In this document: in pieces, positions 1 to 10,533 of the stretch
Layout of the letters: each line of letters begins with the position of its first letter
Numbering within the stretch: position 1 is the stretch's first letter
Assembly (NCBI RefSeq): GCF_010389155.1
Contig: NC_057769.1
Location: 10,044,735-10,108,734 of the forward strand
Reading direction: 5' to 3'
Source: Erigeron canadensis
Lineage: Eukaryota > Streptophyta > Magnoliopsida > Asterales > Asteraceae
Length of the DNA: 64,000 nucleotides
Made by a program: the position numbers and the translations under genes
Notes under the pieces: generated by a model
The model's input: only the letters and a program-made list of their open reading frames with translations
The model's database searches: none
Told to the model about the DNA's origin: nothing

Positions 1-234
1 TGCAAAGTTCCTCCCATCTTCCTGTTTGCTGTCACAGATCTTTTTGATGTTTACAAGCAACCAGGGCCTTGAAGGAGGGTGAGAAAAGTTTAGAATGGGA
101 TCCTGTTCGTGGCGTGTTGGTGCATCTGGAAGGCTGGAAATGAAAAAAATTTCAAGCAGGCCAAGGTTTGTGCGGATAAGGTGTTTGAGAATATTAGAGC
201 TACAGGCTTTGTGGGGGGACCGGTGTGTTTGTGA
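1..234 (+). pseudogene. Frameshifted remnant of an unrecognised protein-coding gene
   Basis: Codon-like sequence runs from the window edge to a TGA at 232-234, but in two frames. Frame 1 reads CKVPPIFLFAVTDLFDVYKQ over 1-60. Frame 3 then reads RALKEGEKSLEWDPVRGVLV and ends at a stop near 140. Frame 1 resumes around 157 with KVCADKVFENIRATGFVGG and reaches the stop. The two frame changes cancel out, which fits a decayed coding region better than chance ORFs. I do not recognise the family. It may continue upstream of the window. An alternative is a real gene with short introns, but no good splice sites sit at the frame changes. Confidence 0.35.
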
Positions 235-466
235 ATAAAAGTTAATTTTCAAATAAAAAATGGTTCAAATTTCAAAAAAAAAAAAAAATTTAAATAAAAT
301 TACTAATATTCACACATTAAATAACAGTTAATCTCATCAAAAACTAAATACACAAATAGCAAAAGAGCGAATATGTTTGAACCATAGAATGACATCAAAC
401 CAGAAATACAATATGTTTGTAAGATATAAATTTTGGAAACATAGAATGACATCAAATCTATGTTGT
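235..466. repeat. AT-rich spacer with a local direct duplication
   Basis: No gene is visible. A segment containing CATAGAATGACATCAAA occurs at about 383-399 and again at about 440-456, a direct duplication with a period near 56 bp. It abuts the left end of the transposon-like element that follows. Confidence 0.5.
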
Positions 467-1332
467 CGTTTGGTTCGTAGGAATCCTTTGGAATTCGTAG
501 GAATTGGAATTCAAATTCCATTCTTTCCTTTGTTTGGTTGGCAAAATGAATGGAATTGGAATTTGAAAATTTTCATCAAATTCCTTAAAACAATGAATTG
601 ACAAATCCTTCACTAACATGATGGAATCTACAAACTTTCCAAGGAATTCATTTTCTTTACCAAAATACCCTCTTACAAATTAAATAAAGAAACATAAAAG
701 AGTCTTCCCTTTTTGGATGATGGCTGCAAAACTTTAAAAACCATCACCATCTAACACCATTTATGCCCTGCAGCTGTCGGTTGCCGGATTTTAACAGAAT
801 CACTATCCACCACTGTCGGTGTTCTTTTACTGCCAGATTTAATAACAACCATAAAGACTAATAACTGGTGAAAGATTAATAAAGATGAATGATGAATATG
901 GGCAATAGATTAATTGTGTGAAATATGTATAAGGTTGTCGGCGATCAAAATATAGGTTTGGGTTCTTGTGAATAGAGATGGGTGGTGGGTTTTGATAGAT
1001 ATGTTCATATATGGGTGTATATATTATATTATATATTATTATTGTTATTATTAATTTATCAAATGCATATTTATTATTATTAGTATTATTAATCTTATCA
1101 AATGTATAAGAATATGTTATTATAATGAAAATGGAAGTATATTATAAAGATGTAACAAAGGTTAATTTTGTCATTTGACATAGTTTATATTTGAATTCCA
1201 TTAAGACAAATCTTTTGAATTCTGTCAACCAAACACAAAATTAATATAAAAACTTTCAAATTCCAATTACTTTAAATTCCAATTCCTTAGATAGATTCCA
1301 ATTCCTTCAAAAACATTCCGTGAACCAAACGC
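467..1332. mobile_element. Non-autonomous DNA transposon-like element, about 866 bp
   Basis: The left end reads CGTTTGGTTCGTAGGAAT and the right end reads ATTCCGTGAACCAAACG, so the outer bases form imperfect terminal inverted repeats around the core GTTTGGTTC/GAACCAAAC. Both subterminal regions are full of short AATTCC/GGAATT words (about 480-660 and 1190-1320) that can pair across the element. There is no transposase ORF. The end type resembles hAT-like or PIF-like MITEs of plants, but I could not read a clean target-site duplication, so the superfamily is left open. Confidence 0.55.
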
Positions 1333-1404
1333 CCCCTCAGATACAATATGAAGTTATGCTCTAGATATCTAACTAGAGTTAAAGACCTTATGTTCCGGAC
1401 CAAG

Positions 1405-2213
1405 TCAATAGCAGCTAGTGCAAAATCTCGATCCCACAATATAGAAAACATTGCGTGACTTTACTCTTTGAGACACCATGACTGGTTTAAAGTCCAGCAG
1501 TTTTGCATACTCGACTATCAAGTGATACATGTAATCATATACCCTATCCATGTTCAAACACTCCATGAAATCCTGCACTGCTTTTCCTATCCCCTCTGCC
1601 TGTTAGGTAGAAAGAAAACAAAAATGACTAAACAGATATAAAGAAAGAAACAGGATCTGGCAAGAAGCAATCTGGATGGGTCGAGTTACGGGTCAAATAA
1701 ACTTCAATTTAAATCTGGCCATCTTCTAATATCGGTTGAAATGAGTCGTGTTGGTAGGATTGACCTGTGAACACTTTTGTTTTTCATTTTCTATATATAA
1801 TCATTAATCAATGTATTATGAGTGCAAAAACGTAACTGTTACTATAATCTGACTTTTCTGAACAAAATGGTCTGAGCAGTTTTATGCATTAAACGTACAT
1901 TTTAGAGGACTTTCAACCTGTTTGAAACATTCCCTTTTAGCTAAATCTTTTATATGACCCACTTGACCCGTTAAAGATAAAAAAAAAAAATGTAACCCAA
2001 GTAGACTCATCATAAGTAAATGGGTTGGAAATTGCCACCTCTATTAGAAAAGATTGAAACAAATGTATGTGAGAAACTTCACCTCGGATGGATGTGCATT
2101 TCCCCACTCAACTGCAGTTTCTTCATCTATAGATGTCATTAGAGAAGAAACTTTTCCTCTTGGAACTTTAAATGACCCTTCAGCTCGTTTTGCAGTTGCA
2201 AGAGCATCTAAAC
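1405..2213 (-). pseudogene. Fragment of GT90 (rumi/POGLUT-like) O-glucosyltransferase gene
   Basis: Two exon-like blocks are on the minus strand. Block 1 (2213 down to 2083) follows an AG acceptor and ends AVEWGNAHPSE before GTGAAG. Block 2 (1599 down to 1405) starts after CTAACAG and reads AEGIGKAVQDFMECLNMDRV, then YDYMYHLIVEYAKLLDFKPV, then runs to a TGA. From memory of the family, the join matches the C-terminal part of plant DUF821/CAP10 (GT90) proteins: a VDWGN-like motif, then IGKA..F, then YDYM.HLL.EYAKLL.FKP. The catalytic body is absent, and the tail after FKPV diverges and lacks the usual Cys-rich end. The sequence before AVEWGN does not look like GT90 and may come from elsewhere. 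An incomplete, probably non-functional copy is the best reading. Confidence 0.55.
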
Positions 2214-2254
2214 CTGATTCATTTTAAATTCGAGTTTAGATTTTTTTTTTTTTT

Positions 2255-2405
2255 TATGTATCTGGATCGAATAAGCCGAATATTCTTCATTTCTTCATCT
2301 ATAGATGTCATTATAAATGATGAGGCGAAAGGTCCTTTTTGCCTTCAAGTCCATAAACTTTAGCTTGCAATCATCGTGCACAGCCATCCCTAATGCTGCA
2401 CTGGC
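2255..2405 (-). pseudogene. Actin-depolymerizing factor (ADF/cofilin) gene fragment
   Basis: After an acceptor TTGTAG at 2411-2406, the minus strand reads [20 protein letters not shown] then [11 protein letters not shown]. This closely matches the first large exon of plant ADFs ([20 protein letters not shown]...). The frame then breaks. Slightly further down, RIFGLFDPDT in another frame resembles the ADF motif RIFFIAWSPDT, with the intervening half of the protein deleted. A functional ADF (about 139 aa) is impossible here. It lies directly upstream, on the same strand, of the GT90 fragment. Confidence 0.6.
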
Positions 2406-4302
2406 CTACAAGTTTCACAAAATATAAGTCAGGCATGATATAACAATTTAACATGTGTGACTTAACAACTTGATAAGTGATGGGAAATAATTTCTGTCTC
2501 ATTAGTCTCTTTAGTACACATTAGATATAGAAAAGATGATAGCACAAAATCCATACAAAGAACAATGAACGGAACACAGCACGACAAGAGAAGGTTGTGA
2601 TAGCACAAGCCATTTTTAAGTACATAATGTTTGTTGTAATGTTGTCCACTCCTCATCTAGCACGACATGAGAAGGTTCCCAAAAACAGTAAAAATAATAA
2701 AAGAAACCGTTATTTGTATTATTAACTTTTCGTAATCTGTACAAAATGAGACCTACCGACGATTACGTAACCCAAAACCACCCTTTACATCATTGATTTT
2801 GACAAAACCCTTTATTAAACTAACCATAAAGCACCATACGTAGTTTCATACCGTCTTTAAAAGATACGTTTTTCATTCAATCACTACAGTCTGAGAATGT
2901 AGCAACTTCATCAGATAGTTCAAATTCTGCAGCCACTTTCTAGACATAACAATGAGCTTATTGATATAAGCATTTTACTTGACAGAATGCTGTTAACTAC
3001 ATGATATACCACAATTCCAAGTTCAAATTTTATTCAATCTGATATTCAAATCGCGTGTATACTACTAAATTTCTTTATAGTTGTCTATCAATATCAACCA
3101 AACAGTCAAACTCATCTTAAAGATGACAAATCAATCCTTCCAAAAATACCTAACTAAAGCTTGGTTGTCAGTTAACTTAGCAAACCGTTAATTAACAACT
3201 TAATCTTTGCTTCAAAAAATTTCAATAAAATGCAAACTATATACGGTAATCGATAACCACCGCCACCTTCTTCCTACATTAGATATAATATGAAGCTCCA
3301 AAAAATCTGTCTTCCAACAAAACAAAAAAAAGATCTAAACCTAAATCAAGGTCAAATTTTCGGCTTATTCATTAACACATGAAAACACAACAACAACAGC
3401 TGAATTATATTAAATCCAGCTCTTATCACTTTGACTTTGACCACCAGATCTAATATCTCTAACAAAATTAAACATAAAACTTATCAACAAATTTGAATCA
3501 TAAACTAAAATTAAGCATCAAAACACTATATATATTCAGCTAACAGATCTGCAAAATGAAGCTTCGTGTATGTATATATATATACACACACACATACATA
3601 TATAGATATCTAGACACTAACCTGGCTGGTGGATTAGTGGGTATCAAATGGTACATGGATCAAGGGGTTTCCATCCAATTAACACTACATTTTTTTCCAT
3701 TTCTAATTTATCTCTATTTATATCTCTACCTCTGATACGTTATAAAACATTTGTTTCCGTTAATTTTTTTTCAACTTTTCAGCCATTCATTTTCATCTCT
3801 CTTCTTAAATCTCAATCCCTCATTTTTTTTTCTCTCTTATATAAATCATGTTATTCAACTAATTATTCAAAATCGTTTATCTCAAAAACCGTACACCGAT
3901 AAATTATAAAAGTTATATGGGTGTTCTTAAAATTTCATGCTCTTTCATTAGATAGGTCATTCAATATACTTGCGATGAATTTTTAAATCCGAGGGCGGAG
4001 CCCGTACGACTAAGGCATTTGGCTATCACACTCTATGACCTATCACCTCATATGACCTATCACACTTTATGCCTTATCACCCTCACCATCTGACCAACGC
4101 AACGCGCGGGTACTTTCTCTCGTAAACAATAAAGGGAAACGTTCCTTGAGAGTATCGTTAGAAACCCAATTGTCCAACCAACCAAAATCTTATGTGTTAT
4201 TTCCATTCCCTACTGCCCAGTCCTTTCCCCATTACCTTAACCATGTCGATGGATTTGACAATATGTAGAACACCAAACACCAGAAAATCAGAAATGTACC
4301 TG
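2406..4302. other. Gene-free AT-rich spacer
   Basis: No coding frame of useful quality is seen on either strand. The stretch contains TA/CA dinucleotide runs near 3567-3605 and a short local repeat of TATCAC / GACCTATCAC words at about 4032-4085. A GC-rich piece at about 4095-4112 (AACGCAACGCGCGGGTAC) resembles Helitron 3' hairpins, but a CTAG end is not evident. Confidence 0.4.
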
Positions 4303-4418
4303 TTACACGGCAAGCTGGCTCCCAACTTCTCCTTTTGTTTCGTAAATCGCCTTGATAACCATTCTCCAAACACTGTTGGGTTCTTTCTTGTACCGCCACA
4401 GTCCCTTTGACAATTCAA
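4303..4418 (-). mobile_element. LINE (non-LTR retrotransposon) ORF2 fragment
   Basis: The minus strand reads LSKGLWRYKKEPNSVWRMVI then KAIYETKGEVGSQLAV and a TAA at 4305-4303. The pattern W(R/L)...EPNS.W..VIK.IY is typical of the segment after the reverse transcriptase domain in plant LINEs, before the zinc-binding RVT region. Only about 36 codons remain. The assignment rests on motif memory, not a search. Confidence 0.5.
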
Positions 4419-5146
4419 TCCTTACGTTCTATTCTGGGACTAACAATAAAAAAAAATAATAATAATAACAATAATAATACGAGTAGTAGTGTAAGAAAGA
4501 CTATTGATATGTCATTAACTAAACTATAAAACTTGAAAAAGGATTACTTTACAGTTTACAATAACAGAGATCACTGTAAACAGATTTTGCAACTTCTAAA
4601 CAACTACAGTATCTTTGGGACAGAAAACCAAAAAAGGCACACTACAACACATACAAATAACATAACATATGCATACATAGCCCGACTTTTACTCTTGCGA
4701 TATTCTTATAACCCAACATCAATGAGACAGAGAGTGACCACACCAATGAAACCTTCATCAAAATTGTATATAGCAAAATGTATTACTGCCAATTTGCCAT
4801 CACCATAACCCGTGGTTTCATTCAGGAATCTCAGAAGTTTTGCAAAAACAATGGCAAATGTACAACTCCTCGATCGTGAGTTTGTTGGTCGTTCCAGGTT
4901 TGTTATTTTTTGTAACATCATCACAATGTTCCCTAAACATATATAAGATCAGGTTCAATAATAAAACAACTATAAGAATAACAAAAAAATTATAGAAAAC
5001 AAGTTGTGGCTACTTTAATACTAATATATTTAGTCATTTATAAAGTTAATATATAACTATGTACGTAAGAGATTGAGATGACATACCATGATGTTAATAA
5101 TAAAACAGGGCATATCCCAATACACCTCCAATGCCTTCCTTTTCTA
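4419..5146. other. Spacer 3' of the NLR gene
   Basis: AT-rich, with a short AAT-repeat at about 4449-4480. No gene is seen. It should contain the 3' UTR and polyadenylation signals of the minus-strand NLR gene, but no single site can be fixed by eye. Confidence 0.4.
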
Positions 5147-5640
5147 CTATCTGACATATACCCTTAAAGATGAAAAGGTTGTTTGCACATCTGTGAGCTT
5201 CGGGCATTTAACAATACGAAGTTGTTGAAGGTGAGGGAGGTCTTGTAAGACCTTTGAAATTGACTCCACTTCCTCGAATTTGCGAATTGATAGTTCAGTT
5301 AGAGATGATGGAAGAAGAAAACACGCTGAACTCGTATTATTATCATCTTCTTTTTCCATTATTCCAAATGAAACCACTCCCGAATTTTTTCCGTATAAGA
5401 ATAATTGAACAAGAGAGGATGGGAAATTTTGTAGTCCCCACTCGGACATTGGCTTTTTTAATTCTCCTATTGACAACTTTCTTATGTTAGGAGGCCACGA
5501 CGAACACGATGGAAATGAGTCATCCATACTTGGACATTTATATATATACATCTCTTCCAACAATGTAAAACTTTGCAAATACTCTTGGGAAATTGACTTT
5601 ATATTCTTGCAATTATAGATTGTAAGATATGTCAGATTAG

Positions 5641-5683
<43 letters not shown>

Positions 5684-8626
5684 GGAGGAGGAGGAGGAGG
5701 AGGAGGAGGAGGAGGAGGAGGAGGATGGGAGGTCATCTTGTAACTTAAAGAAGCTCAATGATGTCATTGATGAACAATTCCATATATCCAACCTCTTAAC
5801 ACTATTTGGACATCTATAACTCTCTAGCGAATGACAAGCACTAAGTCTCACTTGTCTAAGAGATCCCATGATGCTACTCTCCACATTAACCACCTCTTTC
5901 TCTTCCATTGAATTTATATTCTTGCAATTATAGATTGTAAGAAACTTCAAATTAGAAGATGATGATGATGATGATGATGGGAGGTCCTCTTGCAATCCAG
6001 AGAAGCTCAATGATGTCATTAATGAACAGTTCCATATATCCAATTGCTCTACACTATTTGGACAGTCATAACTCTGTAGTGAATGACAGCCCGAAAGAGT
6101 CACTTGTCTAAGAGATCCCATGATGTTACTCCCCACATTAACCACCTCTTTCTCTCCCTTAATTGATTCCAGCTTTGAACATCCAATTATTTCCAACTTC
6201 CTAAGTGAAGTCAAATGCCCAAGTGTTGCAAATGTTGTACAGTTGTTACATTCATTTAACACAAGCTCTGATAATTGATCAAATGAAGGATCCCCAAGCC
6301 AACTAGGAAATGTCACTCCCCCATACCCATTGATACTCAGTGTTTTCAACTTAGAGTGGGGCCTTAGATTTTCAATTATGTCATGTTCATTAGTCGTAGC
6401 ATCTCCCCATAGCAATTCCAAATTATCAAGGCCATTCTTTTGTTGTAAATTGGCATCCTTTGCTTCGGTTGGATCTATCACTTTCTCCAACCCCTCAATG
6501 GAAAGTTCACCTTGAAGATCCTTTAGACCCTTGAGCTCAGATATTTTAAACCCGTTATCTTCTTGGATTACAACCTTGGATAATGTTTGTAGACTCGTCA
6601 ACCCACCGATCCCTAAAGGCAACTTCTTTAATGATAGTGTCTTCCTCATGTCAAGATGTCTCAGGTTTTTCAGCTTTACTAAACTTGTTGGCAAACTAGA
6701 TAACTTATGGCAATCACGAACCAACAAGCTTTGTAGATTAAAAAGTTCACTGACTTGTTTTGGCAAGTGTTTGATGTCAGTTGAGGAAAAATTAAGGTAT
6801 CGTAAATGCTTGAGATTACCAATGGATCTTGGTACCTTTGTTATTGAACTATGAGTTAAGCTCAATACTCTTAGGAACTTTAATTGAGTAAGTAATTTGA
6901 CAAGAACATTGTCCAATCTATTAAATTTTCCTCTATTATTAAGAGGTAAAATGGTTCGTAAACATCTAGCTCTTTGTAATTCCATAAACTTTCTATATTC
7001 AGGATGTCGTTGGCCAATGAATGAAAAGTGACGAAACTTCTCAAAATCTTCGTTCTGGCCATTTGTATCAATCTTATCATCCAACATAAAGAAAAACTTT
7101 CCTGCAACGCTTTTCGCCAAGTCATTCATCAAGTCATGCATTATATATCGTGATTTGCCAATCGTTGAAGGCTGAAAAAAGCACCTTAAACACAGCTCTT
7201 CAAAATACCCATGACCTAATACCTCCATTGATTTGTCGCCCCTTGTTTGGGACAGAAACCCTTGTGCCATCCACTTGAGGACAAGCTTGTTCTTATCAAA
7301 CTCGTGGTCCTTTGGATACAAGGAACAATATGCAAACGGTTGCTTTAGATGTGAAGGGAGATGGTAGTAGCTCAGCTTGAGTGCTGGAAGAATACCACTT
7401 CCATTGTGTGAACTCCATATCGCACTGTTGAGCAACTCCTCCCATTCAACAACATCATTTCCCTTTGTCTTTAAGACCCTCCCAATTGTTACCAAAGCCA
7501 AAGGCAAACCACCACACTTCTTAACGATACCTCGAGCAATCATAGAAAGCGATGGATGTTTATCAAAGTTTTTATCTTCAAGTGCATACCTAGCAAACAA
7601 AGACAGAGCAACCTCCTCTTTCAATAACCCCAGATTATGAGTCTGAATCGAGTTCATTATCGATGCAACCAAGGTGTTCCGGGTCGTCACAATAACTTTA
7701 CTTCCTGTTTCCCCTACAAGAGGTCGTTTGAGGGCTTCCCACTTGTGTTGGTCATCATTCCAAACATCGTCTAGAACAAGTAGGAACCTTCTCTTTGATA
7801 GTTCTTCTGTTAGAGCTACATGAAGTAGATCTAGACTGGTAAATGTTTTGTCCTCCCCAACTACAGCTTGATATATTTGCTTGCTAATATTGAATACATC
7901 AAACTCGTCAGAAACACAAACCCATGCCTTGAGCTTAAAGTGATCCTCCACTTTTGGGTCATTGTACAAAAGTCTCGCAAGAGTTGTTTTCCCAATCCCA
8001 CCCATACCAACTATCGACACAATGCTCACATTTTGAGTACTACATGATCCTTCATACTTCAACAATTTCTCCAACAATGCCTCTTTGTCCCCATCCCGAC
8101 CAAATATTTCAGACACATCAGGCAATAGTGAAGTTTCCTCTAATCGTTTATTAGTTCTAGTTGATGTTTCACCATTCACATTTAAACGCAAAATATTTGT
8201 CTGCTCGGAAAGATAATGTAATCTAGTGGTAATTTCATCTAGCTTGGAGCTAATATTACGACTATACATGATGTTATGAGGAGTGTAGGTAGTACAACAA
8301 GTTGGAATAATCTTAAGTACCTTACTACTTGTGTTTCCTTTAGATTCTTGGGAATTTCGCTTCATAACTTCAGTGGCCATATCATCAAGTACATCCTCAA
8401 TGTCATAAGCCAAATCCTGGAGCTCAACTAGCCACAATTCAACAGGTTTTTGTGTTATTTGCTTTTGGGCTGCATCAGCAAGCATAGCTTGGATCATGGG
8501 CAAAGTTGTCTTCCACTTTTTTAACTGAGAATCGATTCCTTGAGATTGAGCAAAATTCATCAAGGCACCAGAGTATAGCTTATCAACCAGAACAGTCACG
8601 AGAGCACTAACTAGGACTTCAGCCAT
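5147..8626 (-). CDS. CC-NB-LRR disease resistance protein (RPP13-like 1 type), 1159 aa
   Basis: An intracellular immune receptor expected to sense pathogen effectors and switch by ADP/ATP exchange. The single-exon ORF starts MAEVLVSALVTVLVDKLYSG, the classic Rx_N coiled-coil start, which supports this ATG. The NB-ARC motifs are complete and in order: P-loop GMGGIGKTTLAR from residue 207, RNBS-A, kinase-2 LVLDDVW with DD near 286-287, RNBS-B GSKVIVTTRN, GLPL as CGGLPLA, RNBS-D AYCSLYPKDHEF, and MHD at 496-498. LRRs follow to the C-terminus. Odd features: an LRR module of about 84 aa is duplicated in tandem (KEVVNV...LPSSS...NLK/TYLTIYNCKNI), and each copy carries a serine run, 8 Ser at about 884-891 and 29 Ser at about 968-996. 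With all NB-ARC motifs intact and no stops it looks functional, though the serine run may vary between individuals. Confidence 0.95.
5639..5725 (-). repeat. Coding trinucleotide microsatellite encoding 29 serines
   Basis: On the plus strand the tract is a GAT repeat followed by a GAG repeat; the minus-strand codons are TCA and TCC. All are Ser, in frame within the LRR region of the NLR. A shorter 8-Ser run lies at 5954-5977 at the equivalent place of the other duplicated module, so the long run arose by slippage after the module duplication. Confidence 0.95.
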
Positions 8627-9641
8627 ATTTGTATTTTTGAATATGATTGCAAGATTGGTTTGTTTTTAAGAAGGTTTTGATAATTGGTTTGAAAAGAAAA
8701 TGAAGGATTGAAATTGGGAGATGAAGCTCTAGCACGACCAAGACTTTATTTTATCTTCATTTCTTACATAACAATAGATTGATGGGTTTCGACTTTCCGT
8801 AGGACCTTAAATCCTTGAATAATGGTTTCAATGAATTTGGACAGGTTGAATATTCCAATCATCTCATTACATAGTATTTTCTTTCTTTTGATATATAAAT
8901 AAAAACTTTTTATTTGATAGCGAAGTAAGATTTCACTTTGCAAGTTGTAACATTAACGTTTTAAAAAATAAATCAATACAAAATGAAAAACAAAATCAAA
9001 ACAGCGTTTGACTTTTAGTATCTTTCATAATCTATAATATATTATAAATTATTTACTCAATGATGTTGGTCTTAAGATTTTCCATGTTGGGTCATGCATG
9101 AGATTTTCTCTCACCCATGGTGGTTTTCTCCTCTGATTTTGGTCACTGGATTATGATCGAATGATACCATTAATAAAATGATGATACTCTAGTGAAGTTA
9201 GCCATTAAGAATAATCTACCTTAAAACCAAATATATATAATTAATAAAAGGCTATTCATTGAAGTTTTCCCATTTGGTTTTAATTATGCAATCTCATTTC
9301 CTCTTTTAGGAGCTTCACGCTTGTCACTTTGGTAACTACCAAATGTAACATTGACTTCTTCCCATTTATAGATATAGTTCATCATTGTAATACACGACTA
9401 ATAATTTTGTACATATCAATCATAAACAGTTAACACACGGACCCTTTAAGAATCCTTTTGATCTGTCTTGTTCAAAACCGGCTATACACACTTCTAAATT
9501 CGACACCAACAAGGAATGTTTAGTATCACTACAACATTTTAAAAATTCAAGTTTTTCTTGATCATTGTAGTTTTCCCAAGTTCGTATCTCATCGGGCCAT
9601 ATTTGTCAAATTCGAGCTTAACCCGTTAAGATCGTGAAAGA
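8627..9641. promoter_or_regulatory. Divergent intergenic region between the NLR and the VSR-like gene
   Basis: About 1 kb of AT-rich DNA separates the start codons of two divergently transcribed genes, so both promoters and 5' UTRs must lie here. No gene-like frame is seen. I cannot pin TATA boxes or TSSs with confidence. The phrase TTTTCCCATTTGGTTTT occurs at about 9265-9281, and a near copy occurs again at about 10988-11004 upstream of the second VSR gene, suggesting that upstream sequence was duplicated along with the genes. Confidence 0.4.
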
Positions 9642-10533
9642 ATGAAGGCAGGGAAATTATGGTTTGTGATTTGTGTGTGGTTTTTGTTTTTATGCGAGTC
9701 TTGTTTAAGTAAATATGTGATAGAGAACAACTGTTTGAAGGTGTCTTCACCTGAGAATTTGAAAGATACACATTCTTGTGTAATTGATTCGTGTGGTTTT
9801 CCTCAACATGAAGGATCATTAACTGGTGTTGTTGTTTATCCAAAAGCTAATCAATATGGATGCAACACTTTTACTCGTGAATTCTCGTTCAAAACCAGCA
9901 TTCCTGGCAGACTTCCTGTTATTCTTCTTGTTGATCGTGGAGGTAATAATAGCACGACTTTTATAACGTACTTGTGTTTGATAAGATTATACTTATACAA
10001 GAAGAAGAAAACTTGATTGTTACCCGAAAATTATGTGATATGAATATGTTTTGATTTTTTTTCTTTTGGTAGATTGTTACTTGATGTTAAAGGCATGGAA
10101 TGCGCAAAATGCTGGGGCCGTGGCTATTCTAGTTGTAGATGATTGGCCCGAGCCATTGAACAATTTGCCTGAAGTAGAAGAAGGTGAAGATGACTGTTAT
10201 ATGTTAAACAAAACCATCCCTTTAGCGCTTATTAGCCAATCCCTTGGAAATTCAATGAAGAAAGCGTTAGACAACCATGAATTTGTTCGCGTTAATCTTG
10301 AATGGACAGAGGCTGTCACTGATCATACTGAAGAGCATGTCGATCATGGGTTGAAGATGGATAATGATGATGAGTACAGTGCGTCTTCATGTTATGATGA
10401 AATTGAAGTTGATGAACAATGGAACCCTGTTCCCCAGCCCGACCTTTTGTCGCATTTCATGATTAAAATTACCTCAATGTGGGTTGTTCAAGTTATGCAG
10501 AACATACAAAGATGGTCAATATCTTTTTTTTAA
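9642..10533 (+). CDS. Truncated vacuolar sorting receptor paralogue (signal peptide + PA domain), 253 aa
   Basis: Exon 1 is 9642-9942 and exon 2 is 10073-10533; the join G|AT at VDRG|DCY uses GT..AG at the same place as the neighbouring full gene. The protein starts with a hydrophobic signal peptide (WFVICVWFLFLCESCLS), then a PA domain including the hallmark [17 protein letters not shown]. Similarity to VSRs continues through NLEWTEAV, weakens over the next 30 residues and ends at a TAA. The central luminal domain, EGF repeats, transmembrane segment and YMPL tail are all missing, and no later exons are found before the next gene at 11854. If made, it would be a soluble luminal PA-domain protein. 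It may be a dying tandem duplicate; the signal peptide and PA frame are intact. Confidence 0.7.

Noticed and set aside
6330..7640. Plus-strand ORFs opposite the NLR, and similar antisense ORFs opposite the receptor kinase
   Set aside because: Shadows of strongly supported genes on the other strand.
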